Shown: positions 12,560 through 25,402, counted from the stretch's first letter. The stretch is 64,000 nucleotides of DNA from Rhynchosporium graminicola (GCA_900074885.1 FJUW01000019.1:1-64000); one strand, 5' to 3'. The notes: a model not told the origin generated them from the letters alone. A program made the numbers and translations.

Positions 12560-15500
12560 TCCTAGTAATAAATTCTAATACTAATAACTATAATAGCTTA
12601 TTATCCTCTAAGTAACTATAGTTATCTATTCTATCTTCTTAGGCCTTAATCTACTAATCTAGTTTACGCAGAAGTCTAAGTTTACTTAAGTTAGTAATAT
12701 AGAAGTCTCTAAGCTTATATAGAGTACTTATTAAGTCAGAAGTATTATACTAAGTTAGGTTTAAGTTATAGCTTAGCTAGCTAACTTAATACTTTAGATT
12801 ACCTCTTAGGAGCTATATAGCAAGTATATCTTATAACTCCTACTCTTCTTAAGTAGTAATAACCTCCGAGAGTAGGTTTAGTAACTCCTAGCTTAGTAAT
12901 AAGTTATCCAGGTCCTTAAAGAGTAATTCAAGAGCGAATATATCGTATATAGAAGATCCCGGGAGTAAATCTAGCTTATAAAAGTATCCGATCTTAGCTA
13001 AGACCTAGTATAGTCCTACTTAGAGACTAGATAGCTTCTTACTTAGCTAGTAATTCTTAAGGTTCCTTATAGAGAGAAATACCTTATCTTTAACTTCCTA
13101 GTCAATACTATACCGTTTCGGGTTAATTATAGCGCTTATCTTATACTAAGTAGCTAGTATATTAGCTTTTATAACTTTAATAGCGGATTTAGCATGTTTA
13201 GCTAAAGATTTAGTATTAATATAATTAAGCTTCTCTTATAGTATTAATCCGGTAAGTTACTTCTAGTCCTAGCTATTCCGTAGTAATATATCGTATTTAA
13301 GGGTATATAGCGCTATACTAATAGAATTATAAAGTAGGGTTACTTAAGCGCGGTTTATTATTAGTAATAGTTCGCTCTAGTTACTCTAGTAGTAATTAAC
13401 GAAAAGTCTAAGGTATTAGTTAATATACTAATTTATAATCTCCCTTTATTTATTAGTTTACTAGTAGAAAGAGGTAGAGAGCTTAACCTTAACTCTAATT
13501 ATATAGTAAAACTCTTACTAGAAGGATAAGACTAACTAAGCTCTTTAGTCGGATATAATTAACTTAGGAGTATATCTGAAACGATATATCTATTAGATAA
13601 ATAACGTTATTATCCCGCGAGTATCGATATTATAGTAGTATAGTATCGATACAGAGTCCTTCCCTAGGCGGTCGATAAATACTAATATCCTATTAAATCC
13701 TTAGTTATTAGGTGGGAAGTCCTTAAAATCTATAGCTAAGTGCTATATAAGGTAGCTAGGCACTAGTAATAGGTAGAGGAATCCTTATTATTTCGTTTAC
13801 TTCGGATGAGAGTACTAATAAGGGCGGTAATTATAAGTATACTATTTTATATCCGATATAAGTCCTTTCTAGTAGTAATAAGTAGAAATTATTTCGGCGG
13901 TCTTATAAGTATTTAAATAAGTAGAGGAAACTTAATCGTAGACTTCACTGATTAAATAGGTATATAGTAGAGTATAGTATTATACGTATAAATAACTATT
14001 ATAAAGTAGTAAACTATTATTAATAGTATAGCTATCTCCTAATATATTCTATTTATTAAAGAATAATTCTTAGTTAAATTAGTATAGTTTCTCGATTAAA
14101 TCAAAGGAGTTATATACAAGTTCCGGTAGTATATTAATCCCTAGCGATATTAGGTATATATAACTAATTTAATCGATATAATACTTAGCTAGTTCCGCGT
14201 TAATCCTAAGGTCTAAGTAGTCTAGAGGTAATAAAACCTAAGATTTATTATCCTATTTCTATTATTCCTATATCCTTAGATCTTATTCCTTATAGCTAAG
14301 GATATCAGCTTTAGCGTTATCTTTACTAAGCGTATATATACCGGTATAATATCGTAGAGATATAAGTTCTAGTCTCTATTTCCGGAAAGACTTAATAATA
14401 GCGTATAGCTCCTTATTATAGATCTTCTAGTTTAGTTTATATCTATTAAGAACATAGGAGTAGAATCTAATTAAATACTACTAGTTATCTTCATATAATT
14501 AGGAGATAACTCTAGCTATTATACTATCAGAAGTATTAGTTTCTAGTTTAGTTTATAATTTAGGGTCGAAATAGTATAGTTTCTGCACTAATAGTAGCTA
14601 TTAATATAAATCGTCGAAGGACTTCTTATAATCATTAGTGAAATTCCATAGTACTATAAGCCGAGTAAGTACTAAGAGAGGTTTAGCGATAAGACCGAAA
14701 TTCCGAATAAATTAATAGTAGAACTTACAGAATCCTAAGAAGGATTTCATAGCTATTACTATTTCGGAGTACTTCTAGTCTACTAATAATACTACCTTCT
14801 CGGGATCTAGCTCGATTCTATTAGTAATAATAATATATCCGAGGTATTTAGTCCGAGTAATATGGAATTCGCTTTTCTTAATATCTACTTAAAGTCTAGT
14901 ATCTATTAAGTATTATAGTACTAATTTAATATATTTCTTATATTCTTAGAGCGTTTCCGAGTATATAAGGATATTATCTAGGTAAGTTATATAGAAATTA
15001 TCTAGGTAGTCTAGTAATATATTATTTATATATTACTAGTACGTACTAAGTCTATTATAGAGCCTAAAAGATAATACTTTATATTTATAAGATCCGAAGC
15101 GGGTTCGGAAGGTAGTATACTCCTCTGATTCGAGGTCTATATAGATATAGTTAAATACTACCCGGATATCTAGTTTAGTAAAGATTATTACTTTAGATAT
15201 ATAAGTTAAGAGCTTATTAATCTTAAGTATTAAGTATAAATCCTTTCGAGTGATCGTATTAAGCTTATGATAGTTAATATAGAAGCGTAATCTTCTATCG
15301 GCCTTTTTAACGAATAGTATAGGTAATATAAAGGGACTTTAGCTAGATTTAATAAATCCTTTATCTAAGTTCTCTATAAGATACTCCTTAGTTACTTATA
15401 ATTTATTTATAGATTACTAATATAAGAGCGAATATATATTAAGTAATAGTTCTTCTAGAATAATTTTATAATCGTATAAGCGATACAGCGGAAGAATATT

Positions 15501-16400
15501 AGAATCCCGCTTAGAAAAAGCTTCCTTAAGAGTATAATACTATTCCGGTAGCTTTTCGGCTACGAGTTATTTAGTATCGGGATCCTTAGGAGAGTCGCTA
15601 TTTAGATAGTCTTATAAGAGGCAGTCTATCTCGTAGATACTAATAAAGAATAATTCGGAACTTTTATATTTTATATTAAAGTAAAAAGCTATAGTACTAA
15701 TTTAGTAAATCGGAACTAGTTTCTAGATCCTTAGAAGTTAAGAGGAGTACTTATAGTAGAGTTTCGGCGCAAGTACCTTTCTCGATAAATTCGGAGCGGA
15801 AAGAGGTTCGGATTCCTTAGCGATAAGCGGAAATAGATTAAAGAGTAAGGATAATATATTAATATACTATATTACTATTATTTAGTATAATCGGCGTTAG
15901 TCTAGCTAGTTTATAGCTAAGTCTCGCGCGTTAGTATCGATTTAGTAAGATCGATTAATATTAGGTTTATAAGGCAGTAGAGTTATAATTATCTCCTTAT
16001 TATATCGGAAAGTAGCTAGATAGCGTTCCGACTATAGTAGCTTATAGTAAAGCGTATCTAGCTTAACTTGAAATCGTTATATTTATTTAATACTAATAAT
16101 TATATCTTATTATTCTAAATTAAGAAGAATAAAAGAGTAGTTATAAATACGCTTACTATTAATAGAAAGGTATAAACGTATAAAATAAGTAATATAAGTT
16201 CTAATAGATTATTAGAAACTATATATTAGAATAGAATAAAGTAGTAGCTCGATTTTAATACTAAGGGCCCCTAATAATCGTCCGGCAAGAGTACGATTAA
16301 TAAACAGATAACTATTCGCTCCGGTATCGATTAAGCTATTTATAGAGACTCTTAGCCTATTTATACTAACTATAATTAGGTATATAAATTATTTATCTCC
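12560..16400 (-). pseudogene. pol of E2
   Basis: Minus-strand pol in the same order as E1: protease remnant near 16290-16345, RT with YLDN near 14960-14985, RNase H, integrase with its ISD-type motif near 13545, and chromodomain near 12760-12850. It is unbroken by Ns and confirms that the internal duplications of E1 and E4 are not part of the element. Stops are TAA/TAG throughout. Confidence 0.83.
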
Positions 16401-18100
16401 TATTAGAGAGTTAAGGTCTAGATTAGAGAGATTATACTTACGTAGACCTAGGAAGGAGTTTTTACTTAGGCCTTATCGTTTCTCTCTAGTATTAGTTCAA
16501 ATTCGGAAGGTATATCTTCTACTGCTTCTTTAGTTACTTAATCCTCTTCCGGAAATTTATTAATTAATTAAACCTTAGGCGAGTTAGGGTAATCTAGCTT
16601 AATATAACTAAGCTATCTATAACTATAATACTTAAGGGGTTCTCCGGTTAAGGTAATAAGGCGTTTTAGCGCGGAGGGAGTACTAGACTATACTAAAGTA
16701 GAAGTATATACGTAAAGTACAAGAGTAGTTTATCGAGGAGCTAAGCTTAAGAACCGGTAAGAGGTAGAACTAGTAATAATCGTAGTAGTAACAGTAGGCT
16801 TATAGTACTATACTTAAGTAATAGCTTTCTTAAGATAGGTACGTTCTAAGTTATAGTAATACTTAGTATTAAAAGAAAATAAGGATCTAACTATAGAAGC
16901 GTAATCCTTATTTTATATTAGTTTAATAATAAGAGTTAAAGCGCGTAAGGATAGTATAATCTTATCTTATATATAGAAGAACTACTCTTTCTTTTTAATC
17001 TTACTTTAGATAGTAGCACTTTAAAATTAATTACGAAACTCAGCGAAAGTCTCGCGTATATAGCTAGGTTATTATATTTCTAAGTAGTAGAAAGCGTTAT
17101 AATAATCGTCTTCCTCTAAACTAGTAAGAAAGTTCTCCTTTAATAAGGAGATTATTTTATTACTAGTTTTAAACTCGTTAGCGAGGTACTAAGGCGTAAG
17201 ATACTCTTTAGCTAATCTAGTAATTAGCTCTTATACGAGAACGCGCTAGAAGAAGTCCGTAAGGTAATAATCAGCGTTTATAGCTAGCTAGTCTTATATC
17301 AATACTCTCTATTAGAGGAAGGTAAGGTCCGATCTATTATCTAGGAGTAGGATCTTCTTAGTAAGATAAGACTTCCTAAGGCGTAACTCTATTAATTCGG
17401 CGCTAGGAGAGGGAGATAGTTTATTAGGAATAGTATCCTCTCTCTTAGTACTATATATCGGAATAGAGTTTATTAGGTTATTAAACTCTATTATACGCGG
17501 AGATTATAGTATTAGTTCTAGTAGAAGAGTCGAAGATAAGTGAGAGACTCCTATAAGGAACTTATCTTATACGGAGATTAGTCTATCTATAGTATTTTCT
17601 AGAGAGTTATTCTTTTCCTCCTAGTTTACTAATTATTATAAGAGGGAATAGATCAGGTTCGAGTCACCTGCGGTAGTAGGAGTACTTAGCGATTATACTT
17701 CTAGTGAATTTCGCTTTTATTTTCCTTTCTCTCTTAGTTAGTACTTCCTTAATAAAGTATTAACGTTCTCTAAAGCAGGAGATATTTAGAGTAAGGAAAA
17801 GTATAATAGATTAAGTTCAGAGGTAGAGCGGGGGAGATCGCGTTAAGTTCCCCTAGAACTAGAGAGATCTCTAGTTTATTAGTTAAGAGCTATAATAGTA
17901 GCTTAAAAAAGGAGTATATTAGGGCTATTTCGACGGCGATATATAGAGGTTAAAGTTCCGGGGTATTTATTATACTTTCTTTAAAATCTATCTATAATTC
18001 CTTTATACTAAGGGGGTTATTAAAAGAGCGTTAGCGAAGACTTCTTCTATTATATTATTTATAATAAGCTAAATTAAACCCTGATTTATAGTTATCTAAG
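16400..18100 (-). pseudogene. gag of E2
   Basis: The minus-strand frame matches the E1 and E4 gag, with a zinc-knuckle remnant at about 16590-16650. The leader between gag and the 5' LTR (about 18100-18204), which the N at 1142 removes from E1, is intact here. Confidence 0.72.
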
Positions 18101-18204
18101 AGATCTCTAGTATCTCGGCTATATATAAGTAGTTATCGAATAACTAACCTAGTAGTAAGATATTATATTAGGCTATCTCTAGCTATCTTAATCTTTTTAT
18201 TTAA

Positions 18205-18472
18205 TATAACGATATAAGATTTAAAGTAGTATATAAGTAAGAATAAATAAGTAGGGAGGCTAAGAGCGATCTTATATAGTCTACTACGAAAGAAACAAAA
18301 AGATAAGGAAAGAAGAAGAAGAGAGATAGAGTATAAAGCACCTTATATATATACGCCGGTACTAGTCCGATACTATACTAGGTCGGATACTAGTTCTGCC
18401 GGGATACCTGTGAACTTGGGCCCTATTATCTATCCTTCTTCTCATATGATATTCAGGTGAGCTGTCGTCACA
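18205..18472 (-). repeat. 5' LTR of E2
   Basis: 268 bp, in reverse orientation. The outer end reads ctgtcgtcaca at 18462-18472 and is followed by the TSD gtatc. Confidence 0.93.
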
Positions 18473-18477
18473 GTATC

Positions 18478-18839
18478 TAAACGACCCCTTACTAGGATAA
18501 ACCTTATTACTACTACTACTTATTAATATTACTAGTGATAATAAATAGGAGATCGAAGATATACTTATGTGCCGCAGGTAGCGCAATAGCCTCTTATACC
18601 GAGTTTCCTAGTTAAATCAAGATATCGATCTTATATAATACGACGCTATAGATATTAAATACGCTCCTGCTAAGCTATAATAATTCCACCTTAATAACCT
18701 AACGTAAGCTAGACCTCTTACTAGACTATCTAATTAGCTGAAAGCTTTCTACGATAGAATTAATAATTATAACTACCTTAATAGTAATAAGGAGATAGAC
18801 TAACGCTCGAGGGCGAGCTTTTTTCGGAGGGGGGAGTAG
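18478..18839 (+). mobile_element. E3 right fragment: chromodomain and polypurine tract
   Basis: This is the last part of E3. A chromodomain-like frame at about 18550-18710 opens EIEDILMCRR and continues with DIKYAPAKL, typical of chromovirus integrase tails. A cttttttcggagggggg polypurine tract near 18819-18834 precedes the LTR. A 15-base ctcgagggcgagctt motif upstream resembles one in E5 at about 53914. Confidence 0.8.
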
Positions 18840-19035
18840 TATAATAACTAATTAAGTTTAGAGGTCTCTCCCTATTAGTAGAAATACTTACTACTAAGCG
18901 AGATTATACGAGTAGAGTTTAGGGGCCCCTTTTCATATATATACTTCTATTCTCTCTCTACTTCTTTACTCCTTAGTTATAGATTCTCAAGTGATTCTTA
19001 CTACTTTATATTCATAGTAATATAAGGTCTTATTA
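18840..19035 (+). repeat. LTR of E3 family (LTR-B)
   Basis: It follows the E3 polypurine tract and matches 63917-64000 over the part both share (gaggtctctccctatta and onward). The 5' end is set by that alignment; the 3' end is approximate because no second full copy is in the window. Confidence 0.65.
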
Positions 19036-19291
19036 CTCAGGTAGTTTTGAGACCTTTCTAGAGCAAGCGTCACATTATCTGTGCACACTAGATACTTAGC
19101 AATACTGCTTTTATCAAAACCCCTAGTATTTTGTAAGACCTTCTTCTGCTATAATCACTGCTTTACATCTCTCTGGCATTTCCCGTATTAATTCCCTGAT
19201 TCTTTTAATCGTAATCGATTCCCAAGCCTCGTAGACAGCCTCCCGTAGTCTTTTATGAAGAATGAACCTTCGGGTATTTCCTTTGAATATA

Positions 19292-20652
19292 CAGAGGTAC
19301 AGCGGTTAAGTATTATAAGAGGGGCCGAACAGGGGGCAGGAAGCTTTCCTTAAACAGGTAGCATTTTAGAAATACACTTTATATAGATTTCATGATTATT
19401 TATATATATAAAAATATAAAAATCATTTAAGAAATAATTAGTATTTTGTAAATCTTCCTTCCGCTTGAACTACTACTTCATATCGAGCTGGTATACTCTC
19501 GATTAATTCCCTGAATTCGTACTCTCTGACATTTTCCTACGCTTCCTTTATAGCCTCTCGAAGCCGACTATAGGATATATTATCAGGGTAGTGATCTTAA
19601 AGGTAGTTTTTCATAATATACTAGACTCTCTCGATTAGGTTTAAATCAGGAGAGAAAGTAGGCTAGAAAATAACTACTATTCCACGCTCCCGAAGGTCTT
19701 GCTCCGTATCGCCGGCGGTATAACCCGGGGCTAAGTCTTATATAAGTACTAGATGATTTCCTTAATACCTTATAAGCTTAATATACCTATAGATCACCGG
19801 TACTATATATTAATAGTATAAATCTTAGTCTATCGAGCCCTAATCCTTCTCCTAGAAGATACCTAGTCCTTTCGTATATCCGTGAAAATATCCCTAGAAT
19901 ATCTAGCCTTTCTTCCTTTAAACTCTCTTAACGATATAAGTCTCGTCCTACTCTTTACCGGCTCTTCGAGTCACCTAGGTACGAGTATATCTTCCTCTAG
20001 TAATCCAGGTCTCGTCTATCTAAAGTATTCGATACTACTGATCGAGAGTCTAATTCTTATGCTCCTTAGCCTAAGCTAGTCGGATCTTGCGATTTATCTC
20101 TGAAATAGGTAGTTTTCGTATAGCTAATCGTTAGTGAAACCCTTCTCGTAGAAGAGCGGATCGAATAGTATCCTTCTTAACTCTAAATTCAAGTGCATTA
20201 GCTAGTTAAGTATAGCTTATACGCTTATTTTGCTTCGAGGTATATACGAATTCGACTAGCTCTTCGACTTGAGCTTAAGTAAGAATAGGAGGTCGACCTG
20301 GCTTTTTCTTCGGAGTAGCTCGAGTATTAATTGTATAGTTAATTTATTATATCGTAGGAGTGAAAAGTAAGTAGCTCGAAATTTAACTATAAGACTAGCC
20401 GATTGAGTGAAGAAGAGTAATATCACGGCGCTGATCGCGTGTAAGCTCAGGAGCTTTCGTATATTTCGATCTAGTAAGAGCTATAGGAGCCTTAATTATA
20501 ACTTCTGATATCTTAATAATATTTTGAACACTTTATTACTCCTAAGATACTATCTAATACGTGTCTATAGCTATTCTAGTAATATTACCCATATAGGTTT
20601 AGCTCTAAACCCTGGTCGGCCCCTCTTATAACACTTCACCGCTGTACCTCTG
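19292..20652 (-). mobile_element. Tc1/mariner element nested in the older Tc1
   Basis: 1361 bp, bounded by 43-bp terminal inverted repeats (19292-19334 and 20610-20652, three mismatches seen) that begin cagaggtacagcggt. TA duplications are at 19290-19291 and 20653-20654. The inside is AT-shifted and holds a broken transposase on the minus strand. Confidence 0.92.
19438..20530 (-). pseudogene. Tc1-type DDE transposase (broken)
   Basis: The N-terminal helix-turn-helix region includes PGRPPILT near 20290. Catalytic motifs are readable: DETWITRGRY near 19960, the second Asp in QDLAPGYTAG near 19725, and SPDLNLIERV near 19630. The ending GRFTKY plus TAA is at 19438. Many internal TAG/TAA replace Trp/Gln. 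The original start is not recognisable, so the 5' limit is approximate. The enzyme would cut and paste the element at TA sites. Confidence 0.85.
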
Positions 20653-20740
20653 TAGTCTTTCATCTCGTCCCAAATAGTCTCAATTGGATTTTGGCCGGAA
20701 AAGCGGCGAATTGATATGAATTTATCATTGGGTCAGACCC

Positions 20741-21610
20741 TTGTAAGTAACCCCTTGTAAAGAAACCTCTAGAATAGGTGCACAGACTACGAATGGGGGA
20801 TTATTACAGCTTGTACGTAGTACGAGTAGCGTCTTCCAGAGTCTACACTCTTGATTGGTTTGGATCCTGTCTCGGCTAATCTGGATAGTGTGGCAGTCCA
20901 TGGGATACATTCTTACGGATACGGGGATGCGATTGAAAGGTCATGAGGCACCAAGACACTCTCAGGCACACACGCCTACGGGCGACGCTCCATTGAGACT
21001 AGTTCTGCCCCGCGTAGCCCGCCCCGTCTTACTCCCGGAACAGCCACTCGGTCAAACTACGGCCGATGAAGCCTCGGTACACGCCTCTAGCTCGTCCTTC
21101 TATCGGCTCAAAGAAGCCGCTTTTGCAGATGTCGAAAGAGCCTCGGTATGCTCGGCTTTCTTAACAAAATCTGAACTAAGTTCGGACCGAGTCAAGAGCC
21201 TCACTCGTGAGTAATCGAAACTCTACCTCACGTGCTAAATCTATGACCTGATTATCGACTTTGACTAGTAAGTGCTTTGCGCTCCTGTCAGTCGGCTATG
21301 ACTCCGTAATAGAGGTACAAGGCTTTTGAGGTGTAGGTAATGAAGAAAGCGGTAAACTTATACTTATCCCGTACACCTCCGTAGTAGGGGCGAAGATTCC
21401 AACGCTTGAACCGGGGGAGGATAGTATTACACTTATATCCGATCTATCGGCTTTCCAGGTACTTGGTAGCTTCTCAGGCTCCACCTCGGTGTCCGATAGG
21501 CCTTCCCACAGTGATTCCGGCGGTGAGACTGGGAGTGAGACGAGACATCTCTCTGTGCTTCGGTTATTATTGTACGGAAGGTACCTTTCGTAGTATACTT
21601 TTCTTTCCCC
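20741..21610. other. Unassigned GC-richer segment
   Basis: It lies between Tc1 debris and the pogo-like element. The longest open frame is 20855-21214 on the plus strand (119 codons, no recognisable domain); short overlapping frames run on both strands to about 21618. Base composition is close to the island rather than the RIP blocks. I cannot decide between an old gene fragment and an unrecognised repeat. Confidence 0.4.
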
Positions 21611-21612
21611 TA

Positions 21613-22405
21613 CAGTGAAACCCCTGTTATAACGATTGATTCGGGACAGTCAAAAATATCGTTATAACGGATATATCGTTATAAAGGAACGAGTTTATAT
21701 TATATAAGCTACCTATCAAGGGAACCCTGGGAGAGCGAGTCTCTCTCTATAGACTGCAACTCCTGCTCGTAGCGCTTAATTACTCGTACATAACTTGTAT
21801 TCATAGTTCTTTGCTTCTCTGTAAAGCAAAGTAATACCTTTAAAGCCTGCCTTACGTCTTAAATAGAGTATTCTAGCTCTAGAACTGAGTCTCTAGCCTC
21901 GTCTTCATCCTCTGGAGTTTCGCTTTGCAAGTGATCTTCTATTATCTCTTGTAATAAAGCGTCGTCAGTCTGCTCGTTCTCTATATTAATTGCGTCCGTT
22001 ATAGCTTCTTCCGGGGGGTTCAAGAAGTTACTTAAACTCATGGCGTCCCTGATATCTGCTACTATTGAAGCTTATTGATAAAGCTATACAAGATCAGCTA
22101 GCTGAGGTGATATCGGAAGAGCTATTAGAGCTGCGACTAGACTTGATTTCCGGAAGCAGTTGTAAATTGTCGTATCACTAACGTTTATAAACTAACTCCG
22201 GAATACCTATCGTAGAGCTCGTCGCTACTCAATTATAATTGATATTCGAGGAATACCGAGCTGAACTGATATAACGATATACGGCAATTTGGTAACGATA
22301 TCGTTGATATTGGGAATTGTATGAGAAAACGCTCCGTCCGTGGAAATATATCGCTATAATGGAAATATCGTTATAACGGTGATCGTTATAACAGGGGTTT
22401 CACTG
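21613..22405 (-). mobile_element. Deleted pogo/Fot-like element with perfect 23-bp TIRs
   Basis: 793 bp. The terminal inverted repeats are identical over 23 bases (21613-21635 and 22383-22405, starting cagtgaaacccctgttataa) with TA target duplications at 21611-21612 and 22406-22407. TA targets and the internal C-terminal transposase remnant suggest the pogo branch of Tc1/mariner. It is far too short for a full element of about 1.8-2 kb. Extra gttataacg motifs repeat inside both ends. Confidence 0.9.
21709..22041 (-). pseudogene. C-terminal remnant of a pogo-like transposase
   Basis: The minus-strand frame opens MSLSNFLNPPEE, is acidic, and meets one in-frame TAA (21859-21861). It then continues 49 more codons (DVRQALKVLL onward, with a Gln/Lys-rich helix) to a stop at 21709-21711. 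Such acidic-then-helical tails occur at the C-terminus of Fot/pogo transposases (family knowledge, not a search). The DDE domain is absent. Confidence 0.55.
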
Positions 22406-22407
22406 TA

Positions 22408-22834
22408 CTCATCATATTCACAATACCTTACGGAGAGCCGAGGTCAGGGGTAAAGGAAAAGTTCTGAATGGCACAACAACCGTCAAGTGAAAGGCCCTAC
22501 TGTGAACTATTTTCCAGATAGGGAATTACCAGGGGACGGTTCTCTGACAGTACTAGAGCTAGAGCCTCCTCGTGCATTCCTGGTCGAATACTCCGAGCAA
22601 AACGACTCAGTATCTACAAGTAGTACCCCAAAACTCGGTTTCAACGCTTAATTAGGAGGCTAGTAGTAATATCCGTGTCGATAGAAAGTGTAATGGGCAC
22701 GTGATAGTCGGTTGTATATGTACGGTGTTAGGCGTGTTCAGCGTGCGCTGCGTGCGCTGAATATTGTGATCTTTTGGTCCAAATGGCGTAATTGGTGAGC
22801 CTAACCTCAACCCCGTTACAGAAAACTACTAGTA
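22408..22834. other. Unassigned segment between transposons
   Basis: No coding frame is convincing. It holds a short GCGTGCGCT-type repetition (about 22736-22763) and a CACGTG at 22699. It may continue the segment before the pogo-like insertion (20741-21610). Confidence 0.4.
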
Positions 22835-22913
22835 GCGTATTATTATAGCATTCTAAGTTAAATATCCCACGGATTTATTAGAGAGGGAGAGATCGTCGAT
22901 TATAATAAATTAT

Positions 22914-25402
22914 GGCCACAGCTAAATCGCCATAGTCAAATAGCTAAACCGCTATGCGCTAAAATTCTATCAACTTAGCGTATACATCTACGGGACGTGC
23001 TTCCCTATATAAATTTGTACTAGAAGGCAAGGCCTATTTATATATAATAAAAACTTTCATAATAATATAATTACCCCTAAGGTTAAGGATTGCAATTAAG
23101 CTAAAATTAAGGTTATTCAGAGACTCTTACTAGACTCCTACTACTTCTGTCTTATACTATGACTTCTAATTCTCACGCTTACGGCCCTGCGCCGCCTATA
23201 GCAATTTATAGTGATATTACTACTGGATTTACTATATACTAAGCGTATACTAAAGCTCATGGGTATGCCTTTAAGTAACAGGATACTAAATCCATACGAG
23301 TATTATTTATCTGCGACCGCGCAGGTAAATACGACTAAAGAGGTAAGCAAAAGGATATCGATCCCTCTAAGAGGCGTTAAAATATAGGCTCTAAGAAGTG
23401 TGGGTATCATATGAGAGTCTCTCTCTTAAAAGACCGAGTATCAGAGAAGTAGCAATTAAGAGTTATCGACGCTATATATAATTATACGGCTTCTGCAGAT
23501 TTAATAGCCTATCTAGTATATAGAATTACTTCTATTCCAGCAGAAGTATATACTTCTATTAGCTCTCTAGCTAAAGCCGGTATACTAAACGCTTAAATAC
23601 TTTCAGCCTTACGCGAAGAAGGCTCAGGTATCTCTCTACTTTCTAAAGATATCTCTAATCTAGTATAAATAGAGCGCAAAAGGGAGTTAGGTAGAAAGAC
23701 GCTAATTCAGTAGCTTATAGAGGTATATAAATCCAGAAATATTCAAGTTAAGTACTTATATAGCTACTGATTTAGGAACTGCAAAATAATAACTTCTCCC
23801 CTCGATATTACCCTCAGACCGGCCCTTTATAACGACTCTTCTTTATATACCTAATCTCTCTCTAACTATAGAAGCAGTATTCAGATATATTACTCCTCGA
23901 CTGTATATATAAGACGAATCGATTTAATATACCTCTCTTGAATATCTGTAGTATTACTAGGAATAATATAGTTATTTAGCTTAGATTAGTATTCTTATTA
24001 GGAGAGACCGAGAGAGATTATACCTAGGCGCTACTATAACTTAAGGAACTTATATCCTAATATATGATTTAGGAGCTAGTTTCTATTGTAATAGATAGGG
24101 AATTAGCTCTAATTAGGTATATTGAAACATTCTTTCTATCTGCTCGCTACTTCCTCTGCCGGTGGTATATCAATATGAATATACTAGTAAAGACTAAGAA
24201 GTACTTCCCTAGGCTAATTAAAGATACTACTGGAAACTGGATACGCTACCCTACCTTTCAAGTATTCTTAAGCTCCTGGAATATACTACTCGCTAGTACT
24301 ACTGAAGACGCATTTAATACTACTCTCCTAGAGATTCATGCCTAATTTCTAGTAGGCGCTATAAGCTACTACGAGAGTATATAGCTGCTCTGGAAAGAGA
24401 AACTTATAGCCTTTTAGGTAGACTAATTATACTACTTTGGAATTATAGTTACTAGTCCGATTGAAGGTTATCACGCTACTTTGAAGCTATACTTATAGCG
24501 TAGCTATACAGACCTCCGAGGTGTATTCCTCAAATTGCAGCTCTTTTGGAATACTCAATATACTAGTATTCTCTTAACTATTACGCAGCAGTAATTACGA
24601 CCTCGCTATACTATAAATATACCTCTTTTAGCTGCAGTTCTTCTATTTGTCTATAGCCGGGCCCTCTAAATTATCATATAATAGTATAGTAAACTACCTA
24701 TTTCTGGACCTCTACTAAATAGCTATTATTATACTATTTAATAAGCATTTAGTCTACCTTGCTTTTATACTCTTTAGAAGCGATAGCAGGAAGGTGGTAG
24801 TATACTTCTAAGTGATATTCATTACTACTAGTACTATAATAGGCCTGAATCGATATACTCTACTCCCCTAGCTCCTCTTCCTCTCTTAAATCTATTGAAG
24901 GTTAAAGGTAAAAGTAGACCTAAAGGTGCGCTTAGAGGAAGAGTAGCTCCTTTAAATATATACCGGGAGCCTTCAGCTTTTGAATTACCCTCTAGCTCTG
25001 CCCCTGCATTACTCGGGTAGCCTTTTCTAGTACAAAATAGCGTGTCATCAACTATAATAGCGATATAAAGGCTTGATAGGGGATATTAAGATAGCTATGA
25101 GCCTGGTACACGGAGAGAAAGAGGGTATATACATAGCATATTATTAATCTATTATTCAGATAGTATAGTAAATGCTACTATAGCGAGTGAATTATTAATT
25201 CAAAGAGATATAATTAGGGGGATTGAAGTATATACTCAGGATGCAGAGGGTGAAGATGATTTCGATAATTAAATAGCTAGCGATATACTATATATAATTA
25301 TGCATATAAATCTTAGTGGTGATAAATGCATACTGCACTTTCGGCTCGTCTAATTAGCGCATGGCGGTTTAGCTATTTGACTATGGCGATTTAGCTGTGG
25401 CC
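22914..25402 (+). mobile_element. Mutator-like element (MULE), full length
   Basis: 2489 bp with 49-bp terminal inverted repeats (22914-22962 and 25354-25402, one mismatch seen, starting ggccacagctaaatcgccat). The 8-bp target duplication taaattat is at 22906-22913 and 25403-25410. A transposase pseudogene fills most of it. An 8-bp duplication is within the range reported for fungal MULEs and for hAT; the encoded protein identifies it as MULE. Confidence 0.93.
23159..25065 (+). pseudogene. MULE transposase (FAR1-like DNA-binding plus MULE domain), broken
   Basis: An ATG is retained at 23159. A FAR1/WRKY-like zinc region (CDRAGKYD, then KKCGYHMRV, about 23305-23430) would bind the terminal repeats. 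The MULE catalytic domain follows with VFLLGETERDYT near 23995, an IDRELALIRYIE stretch near 24100 and the CRWYINMN motif near 24160. A C-terminal basic stretch with FELPSSSAPA lies near 25000. Stops are TAG/TAA, and frames shift after about 24730. The full family protein is about 600 residues, similar to this span. It is inactive. Confidence 0.87.

Larger units (their letters stand above)
10800..18472 (-). mobile_element. Ty3/gypsy chromovirus E2, complete insertion with TSD gtatc
   Basis: A full-length copy of the E1/E4 family in reverse orientation, 7673 bp and without Ns, so the best guide to true element length. LTRs are 10800-11067 (3') and 18205-18472 (5'). The TSD gtatc is at 10795-10799 and 18473-18477. 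It sits inside E3: the integrase side is on its left and the E3 chromodomain on its right. Gag and pol read on the minus strand and are full of TAA/TAG. Confidence 0.95.
19100..20740 (-). mobile_element. Older Tc1-like element split by a second Tc1
   Basis: Two minus-strand pieces, about 20740-20655 and 19289-19130, join across the younger insertion at a TA. The first carries the NPIETIWDEMKD motif after the catalytic Asp region. The second gives the typical Tc1 C-terminus (AWESITIKRIREL, then MPERCKAVI). One frameshift separates them, and the 5' part of the gene is missing. It is much less AT-shifted than its insert or E3. Confidence 0.75.

Noticed and set aside
18362..18586. 74-codon minus-strand ORF
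   Set aside because: It spans the E3-E2 LTR junction and reads the wrong strand of the E3 chromodomain.
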